A stretch of 64,000 nucleotides of DNA from Tetraselmis striata (lineage: Eukaryota > Chlorophyta > Chlorodendrophyceae > Chlorodendrales > Chlorodendraceae), in assembly GCA_006384855.1 (NCBI GenBank), contig VCJN01000091.1, forward strand, positions 1 through 64,000, written 5' to 3'. Numbering within the stretch: the first letter of the stretch is position 1; every line of letters starts with the position of its first letter. This document shows, piece by piece, positions 1-8,722 of this stretch. A model generated the notes under the pieces. The model searched no databases and was not told where the DNA came from. It saw only the letters and a program-made list of their open reading frames with translations. The position numbers and the translations under genes were made by a program.

Positions 1-1237
1 CGAAGAAGTTGGTTGGCTGGTAAGTAGGGTCGTTGAACTTTTCTGTAAAAAACTTCCAGGGCTTGAGCCTGCCCACCTTGTTGTCAGCCTCGGGGCGCTT
101 GTCCACCCAGTCGACCAGCGCGTCGTAATGCTTCTTGTGCTTCTCGTCTGGGTCGCACAAGGTGTGTACCAGACGCGCGATCTCGTGTACAGTCACAGCG
201 GGGGCCCTCTCAGACGCCTCCATCGTGGGCAGCCCTGCTGCGACTCTGTACTCAGGTACAGCCTCGTGAGGGGAAACCTCCTCGCCAGTTGCCTTGCCCG
301 ACTTCTTTTGCTCACGCGCCCGCTTGGACCTCAGCGCGTTGCGGTACTTGCGAAGGGCAGCGCGCCCCTCGTATCACCTTTCCTGCTGTAGCTTCGTGAA
401 GTCCTTTGGCGGCTTCTTTCTCTTGTTGGTGATGTCGACAGCGTCCACCCACGCGATCTTCAAGGGCTCCCGCCAGGATGCGTTGGGCTTCAAGGCATCT
501 GGCAAGGCATTCTCCTTCTTCTGCCGCTCCGTCTCGAGCCGCGCGTCGCTGTCATCGCCGCCGTCCTCGCCCTCTCTCTCGCCACCGCTGTCCTCGCGAC
601 GTTGTGGTGTAGTCGCAGCTGCGCTAAGATCGCCAGCACCGCCTGCTGTCGCGCTGTTTGGCTCCTCGGCCTGGACCCCGCCGATAAGGGGCGCCTGCTG
701 ACAGCCGCAATAGTTCGGATCGTCGGAGTTGTTGATGGAGTATGCGCAAAGGGCGTGAAAGTGCCCCTGGCACTCGCGACAGCGGTGCTGCGACCGGGTG
801 GAGGCGATAAGCGTCCCGACTTTGCAGCCCGGGACGCAGCAGTCGCGCAGCCCATCGCTGTGTTGGACTTCGTCCTTGCCGGAACCTCCCTCGCCATCGC
901 GCCCTCCAGACTCACACTCCAACTCAGGGTATGCCTCCTCGATACGCTGCATACGGCTGTCTAGGCTGAGCCCTAAGCGGGCGTCCAGACGGTCTACTGG
1001 GGAGCGATTAGCTGCGCCAGATGCCCGAGCGCGCGGGATGGCGGGTGACCGCCTCACCTCGCGGGCAGCGGCCCGGTCTGAACGCGGCGTAGGCATCATG
1101 GGAGGACGGTTGGCCGCCTCCCCGCCGTCCTTTGCAAACGGTGAACGGGAACACCCTGAGGGTGGAGCGAGCAAGTGCGGGTTGAGAGCAATTGCCCGCT
1201 CCGGGAGCGGTACCTGATATATCTCACCCCGGAACAT
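1..1237 (-). pseudogene. Zinc-finger protein ORF with one internal stop, running off the left edge
   Basis: An open frame reads leftwards from an ATG at 1237 to the window edge. It is interrupted once, by an in-frame TGA at 374-376, and reads on in the same frame for about 123 codons to base 2. The product has an acidic, Gly/Ser-rich N-terminal half. A cysteine/histidine cluster follows (CCVPGCKVG, then HRCRECQGHFHALC and CGC), spaced like a cross-brace zinc finger (RING/PHD type). The far end is Lys/Arg/Glu-rich. The frame is also open up to 1471, but that stretch runs through a hairpin and satellite DNA, so 1237 is the better start. I do not recognise the family. The repeat-filled surroundings suggest a mobile-element protein. 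The TGA could be real decay, read-through or an assembly error. Confidence 0.5.
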
Positions 1238-1263
1238 ATAAACGCTCTCAAAATTCAGGGTAG

Positions 1264-1324
1264 CAAGGCGGCACGCGTGTACGGGGCATTTTGAAAAAAA
1301 TGCCCGTACAGGCGTGCCGCCTTG
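1264..1324. repeat. 61-bp hairpin (inverted repeat)
   Basis: The arms CAAGGCGGCACGC and GCGTGCCGCCTTG, extended by TGTACGGGGCATTTT and AAAATGCCCGTACA, form a nearly perfect stem with a short A-rich loop. It lies 27 bases upstream of the ATG at 1237 of the leftward ORF. The core GGCGGCACGC recurs near 1403 and 1420. It could be a transposon end, a transcription-factor dyad or an RNA hairpin. Confidence 0.8.
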
Positions 1325-1440
1325 GAGTCGGGGGCGTGCGCGAATTTTCATAATGGCCCCCGCGGCCCGGTCGACGTGGCGCGCTCCGGTACGAGTATTA
1401 GGGCGGCACGCGGCTGAGGCGGCACGCGGACCGTGGTATG

Positions 1441-2095
1441 AAATGGACCTCATATTGCTGCAGCGCTGCACCGCATATGCTCCCTTTAGGCATGCTTCAA
1501 TGGCCTAGATGGCTGCAAACCATTTAGTTTGCGGGGCTACATGGCATAGCAGGGATATGAACACGCACCGGCTTGACGATACTATACGGATTGCAAGGCA
1601 GTACCGCGAATACATGATATTTGCTGGCGGCACGCCGCAGATTGCTGCAGCGTTTCACCGTAGAGGCTGCCTTAAGGCATGCTTGAATTGCATAGATGGC
1701 TGCAAACCATTTAGTATGCGGAGTTGCCTGGCATAGAAGGGATGTGAACTCGCACCGGCTTGACGATACGATACGGATTGCAAGGCAGTACCGCGAATAC
1801 ATGATATTTGCTGGCAACACGCCGCAAATTGTTGCGGCGTTGCACCGCATATGCTCCCTTTAGGCATGCTTCAATGGCCTAGATGGCTGCAAACCTTTAA
1901 GTATGCGGGGCTACATGGCGTAGAAGGGATATGAACACGCACCGACTTGACGATACTATACGGATTGCAAAGCAGTACCGCTAATGCATGATATCTGCTG
2001 GCGGCACGCCGCAGATTGTTGCACCGCTGCACCGCAGATCCTGCATGTAGGCATGCTTTAATGTCTAGATGGCCGCAAACCATTTAGTATGCGGG
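1441..2095. repeat. 187-bp tandem satellite, about 3.5 copies
   Basis: The landmark CATGCTTCAA (with small variants) occurs at 1491, 1678, 1865 and 2052, exactly 187 bp apart each time. The units also share TAGATGGCTGCAAACC and ACGATACTATACGGATTGCA. The copies differ by scattered substitutions. Several short ORFs here are only readings of the repeat. The unit length is close to that of a nucleosome. Confidence 0.92.
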
Positions 2096-2120
2096 GTTGC
2101 ATGAATCGCCAACATGATCC

Positions 2121-2285
2121 CCGGCCGCCGCGCGTTGGCGCGCCGCTGCCCCCGCCGCCGCGCGTTGGCGCGCCGCTGCCCCGGCCGCCGCGCGTTGGCG
2201 CGCCGCTGCCCCGGCCGCCGCACGTTGGCGCCCCCGCTGCCCCGACCGCCGCGTGTTGGCGCCCCGCTGCCCCGGCCGCGCTGGC
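2121..2285. repeat. 30-bp GC-rich minisatellite, about 5 copies
   Basis: The unit core CGCGTTGGCGCGCCGCTGCC starts at 2131, 2161 and 2191, with decayed units at 2221 and about 2252. Because 30 is a multiple of 3, it stays open in several frames and gives Pro/Ala/Gly-rich ten-residue repeats. I do not regard these as genes. Confidence 0.85.
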
Positions 2286-2434
2286 AAAGGAAGTGCGGTT
2301 TGTGAAATCGACGGACATGAGTTGATTCAACTCTTATTTGCGGTCGAAATGAGTTGTTATGATCGTTGATTCTGATTAATGAGGTATTGCCCAGTGAGCT
2401 ATGGCGGCGAAGCTAAAGCTGCATGAATCCCTTG

Positions 2435-3097
2435 TCACGGGTCATACACGAACCCACGTTGCTTGCCAAGGTGCTCCGAGAGATGCGCCGTTAAAGTCGC
2501 CGAATCTCTTCCGACGACCAACCACAAGGCGTGTATGTTGGTGTCGGGGTTTCTTGGGTGCTTTGACGCGATGATAAGTGCACGGCCCGCTGTCAACAGA
2601 CTGTCGAGGTAGTCCATTCGCGGGAGGGGCCCTTGCGTCAAGTAGGTGCTCGGAATCTGCAAGCGATAGATTTTCGCCTTGGAGGCCGCCAGCATGCGCA
2701 CCGGTAGGAGCAAATCCAAGTGAGTGAACCAAGGCGACGTGACAACGACAAAGGGCTCCTTGCACAGGGCAGCGTTACAAGAGCTGCTAGGAGCGACAGT
2801 ACACGGGTTTTTACGCGAGAGATGCGGGCGTTTACCTGCCCCCACTGCGGAGATGTGGGAATCCCACCCTTTACGATTAATTCTCTCAACCGTCCGCATC
2901 TCTTGCTCGTCAGTCTTGCCAGCGGTGGCCTCAGCCACCATCGCTTTGACGTCCGCGAGGATGTACTCGTCGTCCCCAATGTGGGCCTCCGGGTCCCAGT
3001 GCCGCATTTCTTTCGCCGCCGCCATGGTTCTCGTTGTCTTGTGCTTGCGACGGCGGGCCTCGTCCTCGTGGTCGACTTCAGGCATGAAGGCAGACAT
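2435..3097 (-). CDS. Hypothetical protein, 220 aa, probably from a mobile element
   Basis: This is an intron-free leftward ORF with non-repetitive protein-like composition. The N-terminal third is charged (EARRRKHKTTRTMAAAKEM). The C-terminal half is hydrophobic and looks folded (EPFVVVTSPWFTHLDLLLP, ALWLVVGRDSATLTAHL). I recognise no family or catalytic motif. It ends just outside the GGTGCACC repeat array at 3137 and faces the same way as the broken zinc-finger ORF at 1237-1. The two could be parts of one decayed element, but no shared ends are visible. Confidence 0.45.
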   Translation of the reverse strand: MSAFMPEVDHEDEARRRKHKTTRTMAAAKEMRHWDPEAHIGDDEYILADVKAMVAEATAGKTDEQEMRTVERINRKGWDSHISAVGAGKRPHLSRKNPCTVAPSSSCNAALCKEPFVVVTSPWFTHLDLLLPVRMLAASKAKIYRLQIPSTYLTQGPLPRMDYLDSLLTAGRALIIASKHPRNPDTNIHALWLVVGRDSATLTAHLSEHLGKQRGFVYDP

Positions 3098-3136
3098 GCC
3101 GGAGACGTAATAGGACAGAATTAAGGCTCCGCATCA

Positions 3137-3365
3137 AGAATCAATAAAAGATCGAATCATGGTGCACCAGACAGATCGTGAATCGCACCAAGAATCAATA
3201 TTTAGGCGCGGAATTTACTGGTGCACCGATATTTATTGGGCTGTAATATTCGGTGCACCGATATTTAGCTGGCGGAATTTACTGGTGCACCGATATTAAG
3301 GTACCGGTATTTATTGGTGCACCGATAATTCGGTGCCGACATTTACTGATGCACCAACATTTAAC
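3137..3365. repeat. GGTGCACC-bearing ~31-bp repeats, left block
   Basis: Degenerate direct repeats of the type ACTGGTGCACCGATATTTA occur about every 31-32 bp (for example near 3220, 3251, 3283 and 3315). Each contains the 8-bp palindrome GGTGCACC. The block resumes in the same orientation to the right of the element at 3366-6359, so the element inserted into one array. Such dyads can be transposase or transcription-factor binding sites. Confidence 0.8.
3357..3365. repeat. 9-bp target-site duplication, left copy
   Basis: ACATTTAAC is directly repeated at 6360-6368, exactly flanking the inverted-repeat element. A 9-bp duplication is typical of Mutator-like elements. Confidence 0.8.
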
Positions 3366-3450
3366 GGGAAAAGCGCAACATTATAGCGTAAACGGTAGAG
3401 GCCACTATACTTCACTTTTGACTCACTGAAAACGGGACAATTCACTAGCT
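3366..3450 (+). repeat. Left terminal inverted repeat of the MULE
   Basis: This is the mirror image of 6276-6359, with a handful of mismatches (for example CTTTTG versus CTTATG). The outermost ~14 bases are less conserved than the block starting ATTATAGCG. Confidence 0.85.
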
Positions 3451-4399
3451 CACGCGCCAAACAATGTACTACAGACATACATGTACAGCGCAAAGTACTG
3501 TACTCGCCGTCGCCGCCGCCATCCCTTATCCCGCCCACTCGAGTGAAGGGGGGGCTGCGCAGTACTACTAGTCGCTACTAGTATACCTTTCCACCACCGC
3601 CAAGGCTGCCCAGAACCCAAACCGGGCCGTGGCAGACAGTTAGCCACTATTCATAGGAAAGGATCCCACGCGACAAAGGCATGCAGGGTCGTAACTCATA
3701 CAAAAAGGCGCGAACGCCCGGATCCGTGGCATGAATGGACTCCGCCTACCTTCGGCGTAGGTCTGCACGGCTGGTGAGTAGGCAGCTATAGAGACTTGCA
3801 GCTCACGCTATCGGTTACTGCCATGCCGGCTGGGGTAGGTCCCATCGCGATGGAGGTGCCTAGCAACCCCCCCCCCCCCCCCCCCCCCCCCCCGCTCCCC
3901 CCCCGCACGCGGCCACCCTCTCGAGAGTCTGCCAGCCGGTCCGCCCGACGCGCTTGACCAAGGGCTGCGTCTGCTCGACGTGCCCCCACCCAACGCTCTC
4001 GTCGCGTGGCGGCCCTTGCCGTTGGACCTAGCCGGGCCGATACGCAATCAGTGGCGGGTCAGGGGCAGGGCCCGCCAGCGGCTGACATGTCGCCGAGCTT
4101 GGCTGTCGCTGGCGATGCGGGCGAGGGCTGGCCTACGCATAGCGATAGCCAGGCTGGGGAGAGCGGCGGGCAGGGAGCCGGCGCGTCGGCAGCCACACCC
4201 TGTGGACTTGCGCTCGCATTAGGCGGGGGTGGGTGCGTGCCGGATGCCAGCGGCTCGGAGGCTGGTAAAGGCGCGACACCCACCATGCTCACGGTAAGAG
4301 ATGTGGAATAGGCGGGATGGAGGGCGGGGGGCGGGGGGGGGGGGGAGGTTGTGGCCGTGCTGTGATGTAATGCTGTGGTAGTGTGGTGCACCTTTGCAT

Positions 4400-5510
4400 T
4401 TTTATACGGCTTGCTAATTATGTCGCCATTACACGTTCGACAGACAGCCCCCGACTCCAAAAACTAGCACGAGCAACGCACTCCCTGCCCCCGCTGCCGA
4501 CGAGTTGCAGCCGGCCTTAATAGAAGCAACGCCAGTCGCCAAGGTGGGCGGCCGTGCTGCGATGTGATGTTGCTGTCCTGGGCTTCTGTTGTTTTCGGCT
4601 TGCTAATTATGTCGCCATCGCACGTTCGACCCAACAGCCCCCAATTGCAAAAGCTGGCACGAGCGACGCACCCCCTTGCCTTGCTGCCGACGAGTCGCAG
4701 CCGGCCTCAAATGAAGCGACGCCAGTCGCCAAGGTGGACGGCCTTGCTGTGATGTAAGGCTATGGGTTATGGGCTCATGTAGTTTCCGGCTTGCTAATTA
4801 TTATGCCGCCATCGCACGTTCGACCCACAGCCCCCGAGCGACGCACCCCCTCGCCTTGCTGCCGACGAGTCGCAGCCGGCTCGCAAGAGGCGCCGGGAGT
4901 CGCCAAGGTGGGTGACCTTACTGCGATGCTGTAAGGCTATGCTAGGTTGTTTTAGTTAGTTTCCGACTTGCTAATTATGTCGCCATCGCACGTTCGTCCG
5001 ACAGCCCCCGAGTGCAAAAGCTGGCACGAGCGACGCACCACCTCGCCTTGCTACCGACGAGTCGCAGCCGGCTTGCAAGAGGCGCCGCGAGTCGCCAAGG
5101 TGGGCGGCCTTTCTGCGAGGTAAGGCTATGCTGGGCTGTTTCAGTTTTCGGCTTGCTAATGATAATGTCGCCATCGCACATTCGACCCACAGCCCCCGAG
5201 TGCAAAAGCTGGCACAAGCGATGCATCTCCTCGCCCCCGCCAACGAGTCGCAGCCGCCCTCAAAAGAAGCGACGCACGTCGCCAAGGTGGTCGGCCTTGC
5301 TGCGACATAATGTTGTTGTCCACCTTTGCATTCTTATGGCTTGCTACTTATGTCGCCATCGCGCGTTCAACCTACCCACATCCCCCCGACTGCTAGCTGC
5401 ACGAGCGACGTACCCCCTCGCCTTGCTGCCGCATAGTCGCAACCGGCCTCAAAAGAAGCGACGCCAGTCGCCAAGGTGGGCGGCCTTGCTGCAATGTATC
5501 CGTTGGTTCA
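4400..5510. repeat. Six tandem repeats of about 178-191 bp inside the MULE
   Basis: The landmark CTTGCTAATTA (CTTGCTACTTA in the last unit) occurs at 4410, 4599, 4790, 4968, 5152 and 5340. Each unit also holds a CAGCCCCCGA-type block, the sequence GACGAGTCGCAGCCGGC and a CGCCAAGGTGG block. The short ORFs here (LARATHHLALLP-type peptides) follow the repeat and are not convincing genes. Confidence 0.9.
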
Positions 5511-5912
5511 ACCGCAGGTGACTGCTACCTGCACGCAGAAATTGTTTGAGGAGGGGCAGCATACCTTTGTAGCCGCCGAGGCATACAAGAACCGCCAATT
5601 AGTAGAGAGGCCTGAGATTACCGACTTGACCGCTTTGTAGTCGGCATATTCAGTGTGGCCGTCTTCGGCAGGAAGCCAGTGACCGATATGGTGTGGTTGT
5701 ACCTCAGCCCCAGCCGGGGTGGGCCGTGTGGCCCCTGCAACTGCCGTGTCGGAACGCTTAGCGCTGCCTTGCATACCGAGGCTGCCTGCGGCACCCTCTT
5801 CAGACGCCACTACTTCGGCCAAAGACGCAGGGGGGCGCTGGCCACCCCCCCTTAACGACTCTTCCAAGGTCGCAACATCACGCAAGGCTGCCCCACGCGA
5901 GGAGACGGGCAT
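5508..5912 (-). CDS. Uncertain 134-aa ORF inside the MULE
   Basis: This leftward ORF has an Ala/Gly-rich N-terminus and a more protein-like C-terminus (KSVISGLSTNWRFLYA). It may be a captured host fragment, which is common in MULEs. I recognise no domain, and it could be a chance ORF in GC-rich DNA. Confidence 0.25.
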   Translation of the reverse strand: MPVSSRGAALRDVATLEESLRGGGQRPPASLAEVVASEEGAAGSLGMQGSAKRSDTAVAGATRPTPAGAEVQPHHIGHWLPAEDGHTEYADYKAVKSVISGLSTNWRFLYASAATKVCCPSSNNFCVQVAVTCG

Positions 5913-6275
5913 ACCCGACGGCAGACCCGATACAACTTGTTGCCATCTCGAGAACTTCCCTACTCAACATTCCCTCATGATCTTGAATGAGTTCCCGCAC
6001 CTCCCCAAGTGCAGCGCGAAGTTCGTGTATAGCCCGCAAGGGGGAACCCATACTGACCCCGCAGCTAGCCCTACTTCCTACTTGTTTCAGCGAGAACTGT
6101 TAGACAGGTGCAGGAGGCGGAGAACTGCCTCGACTTCGCGGCAACCTACCTACCTACCTACCTTCGGAGAACCTGCCTCGACCCGCCGCCTCTGCCTCGT
6201 TCCGCCGCCACCAAGTGATCATGTACTTTGTGCCAGTACACGCGAACCCAAGCAAAAACCTGCACAGGGTTTAAA

Positions 6276-6359
6276 GCTAGTAAATTGTCCCATTTTCAGT
6301 GAGTCATAAGTGAAGTATAGTGGCCTCTACCGTTTACGCTATAATCTTGTCCCATTCCC
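6276..6359 (-). repeat. Right terminal inverted repeat of the MULE
   Basis: Read on the minus strand it begins GGGAATGGGACAAG and then matches the left repeat through ACTAGCT. The second copy of ACATTTAAC (6360-6368) follows immediately. Confidence 0.85.
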
Positions 6360-6368
6360 ACATTTAAC

Positions 6369-7030
6369 CGCATATTTTACCGATGCACCAATATTTATCT
6401 GCGTAATTGATTCAACGACTGGTGTACCAAGAATCAACCGAGAATCAGCCACAGTGGGAGACATGTGTCATCGACGGCTTCGGTCGTGACGATGCTTAGA
6501 GGGTTGTACTCATTGATGATTCCCGCGGACAAAGGGGGAGGGCAGGGGCCGCAATCTTTTTCCCAAGTTGTATGGGATTGGTCCCATACATGCTTCTTAG
6601 TACTTAGCGCATCACACATGCTGCAGTAATGTGGTGTGCGTCATGTCCACCTGATGCATGGATCAAAGTGTAATAATAATATGATGATGTTAATTGAGGC
6701 TCATTTTCATCGCGTGAACTTGACACAATTTCCTTTCTTCCAGATTAACATCAAATTCGCGGAGTAAAATCGATTAATACTGCATATATCACCTCTGGTG
6801 CACCAATATTTTCGCATAATTTTCTGGTGCACCAATATTTAGACACGGAATTTACTGGTGCACCGATATTTAGACACGGAATTCACTGGTGCACCGATAT
6901 CTATGTGGTGGATTTACCGGTGCACCAATGTTTAGCAACCCAATTAAATCGATTAAAGATCGGATCAACTGGATCATGCACCAATTGTTGATCTTTTTTT
7001 CCGTCATGCACCAATTCTTGATATTTATCT
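6369..7030. repeat. GGTGCACC-bearing 31-bp repeats, right block
   Basis: GGTGCACC starts at 6826, 6857, 6888 and 6919, exactly 31 bp apart, with looser copies at 6797 and, as ATGCACC, near 6381, 6974 and 7005. The stretch 6440-6790 between them has no recognisable gene. The array ends near TTGATGCGGAGCCC (7039), an inverted match to GGCTCCGCATCAA at 3124. Confidence 0.8.
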
Positions 7031-7164
7031 CCTGAGGCTTGATGCGGAGCCCTAGACAGAATTAGCCACTCCGGTCCCGGCATCATTGCGCCTGTGTTGT
7101 GGTGCATGCTCTCGAAGATGCGGAAGCAAGGGGTGACGCCCGCGAGGTCCTTGCATCTCGGCCA

Positions 7165-7945
7165 TCATGTTGCGAACTCATGGTTGACGCCTCCCTTGGG
7201 CGGGCTGGCGTGGACATCTTGTGCAGGCAAGAGGAAAGCAAGGCCAGGGCGCGAGTATGTCGCAGCGTCCTCGTTTCCTTGGCAGACGTCCGTGCGGCAG
7301 CGGTCGTCCGCGACGCCGCGGGGGGCGAGGGATTTGCTCTGCGCCAGACGCCCAGTGCAGAGATTCCGGACCCTCCGGAGCTCGGCAAGGACCTCCGGCC
7401 GATTCTGCTCCAGCCACGGCACGACGCCAAGCGGCGACGATGCTGCGACTTCCCACCGGGCGGAGATGCAGGGAGAGACAAGCGCGAGGATGAGATTCCA
7501 CCCCGACTAGCGTCTAAAACATAATGGCACTGTGGAAGGCGAAGGGGGGGGGGGGGGGGCTCACCATGCCAGGTGCAGCCTACTTCAAGCCGTCGACAAT
7601 TGTCACATCTCGCCCCCTCCGGACGGCAGTGAGTGGCGCGCAGCAATTGAGAAAATAATAAAGATGATGAGGAGCAGCCCCCCCGCCACGCCGTCGACAT
7701 GGGCAGGACCCGAGCCGCAGTCCGGGTCTGCCATGACGAGGGCCTTGTGCCGGACAATGTAACTAGTGGACGAGATTCGCAGCTCCCGGTGAGCTTCTTG
7801 GACATACTCGTTGCAAATCCGTCGCAGCTCGTTGTACACAAGCCGGTGGTCTTCGGAGGCCAGGAAGGCCCGCATGTTCACCGTGCTCTTGTCCCTGCCC
7901 CTTCCCTGCAGTCTGAGGGCATCGGGTCCTGCGGATCGTGAGGTG
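7165..7945 (-). pseudogene. Fragmentary protein-coding remnant, family unknown
   Basis: Minus-strand frames look protein-like in pieces. One block at about 7945-7700 contains NMRAFLASEDHRLVYNELRR and SSTSYIVRHKALVM. A second at 7500-7165 contains WLEQNRPEVLAELRRVRNLC. Between them lie a plausible donor followed by poly(C) (GTGAGCCCCCC on the minus strand, near 7570-7550) and an acceptor near 7507. I cannot join the pieces confidently and do not recognise the family. It may be an old transposon gene. Confidence 0.35.
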
Positions 7946-8365
7946 TTACATGTCGTTGGCAGACAGGGACGAAAATACGAAACGGGTGGGAAACGGGGCG
8001 GGTGTCACCACTCATGTCGAGATGCGCGACGGCGAGGTGCGCTTAACGCAGCGCACGGCGCGCTGATGAGAGATGCGAGCGAAGATGCGAGTCTGCGTAC
8101 CGTTGGAGTCGCTCCTAGGAGAGGGTCCAAAGGTGGCACACCTTGAGGCTGGGGGTCAGGCTGAGGCTCGCGGTGAGGCGAAGGCTGCGAATCTCCGGCC
8201 CCATGCCATGGCGGTCCGCTTTGATGTTGCCCACCGCTCGGTTGCAGGGGCCTCATGGGCTGGGTCGTGGGTATTGGCATGTGAGAATATCGAATAGTAC
8301 CTCGTACAATGTTGGCAAGAAGAGGAATGTGTAAAAGCTCAGTTTCACAGTACATTCGTACATTA

Positions 8366-8470
8366 CTAGGCGTAACTCAAATTTGCACCTCCCAAAAAGG
8401 GTACAAAATTGAGTTAAGGGGGGGGGGTAATTTTGAGTCCAGAAATGTGCCCATTTTGACTCAATAATTG
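8366..8470. repeat. Short inverted repeat with poly(G) run
   Basis: TAACTCAAATTTG is mirrored by CAAAATTGAGTTA around 8370-8416. A run of about 10 G and another TTTTGAGTC/GACTCAATA pairing follow. No gene is visible. Confidence 0.5.
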
Positions 8471-8479
8471 CCCTTTTCC

Positions 8480-8670
8480 TCTATATATGACGTTATATGA
8501 TATAACGCATATATATGTATGTATGTATATGTACATCAATGTGATGACCATTCAACCGAATCATAATAGAATCATATATATGTATCATATTGATGTATAT
8601 TTATACATACATATACGTTATATCATATCACATCATACATATATGATGTAGATATATACACATATATAGA

Positions 8671-8701
<31 letters not shown>

Positions 8702-8722
8702 ACACACACACACACACACATC
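8480..8722. repeat. AT-rich palindromic tract ending in a (TG)n(CA)n hairpin
   Basis: The tract TATGTATGTATATGTACATCAAT near 8516 is mirrored by ATTGATGTATATTTATACATACATA near 8588. Two CGTTATATGATATAACG-like dyads are present. From 8671 to 8720 about 14 TG units run straight into about 10 CA units, which is self-complementary and can form a cruciform or Z-DNA. Confidence 0.85.

Larger units (their letters stand above)
3366..6359. mobile_element. Mutator-like non-autonomous DNA transposon, 2,994 bp
   Basis: Terminal inverted repeats of about 84 bp (3366-3450 and 6276-6359) share ATTATAGCGTAAACGGTAGA and nearly all of the following bases. Both start with GGGAA reading inwards. The direct 9-bp repeat ACATTTAAC flanks the ends. 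Long inverted repeats with a 9-bp duplication fit the MULE superfamily. No transposase motif is visible inside. The interior is GC-rich, with a poly(C) run near 3868, a poly(G) run near 4330, and a block of ~185-bp tandem repeats (4400-5510). It is therefore probably a non-autonomous carrier of unrelated DNA. hAT elements are less likely because they give 8-bp duplications and short inverted repeats. Confidence 0.82.

Noticed and set aside
2058-2330. Gly/Ala/Pro repeat ORFs on both strands
   Set aside because: The 30-bp minisatellite stays open in several frames; there is no start context or unique sequence.
1441-7030. CRISPR-like array
   Set aside because: The repeats are contiguous tandem or degenerate units with no unique spacers of constant length, and the genome is eukaryotic.
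7532-7841. CDNCRRLEVGC resembling a fungal Zn2Cys6 finger
   Set aside because: Only one short half-motif is present beside a poly(G) run, with no second cysteine trio.
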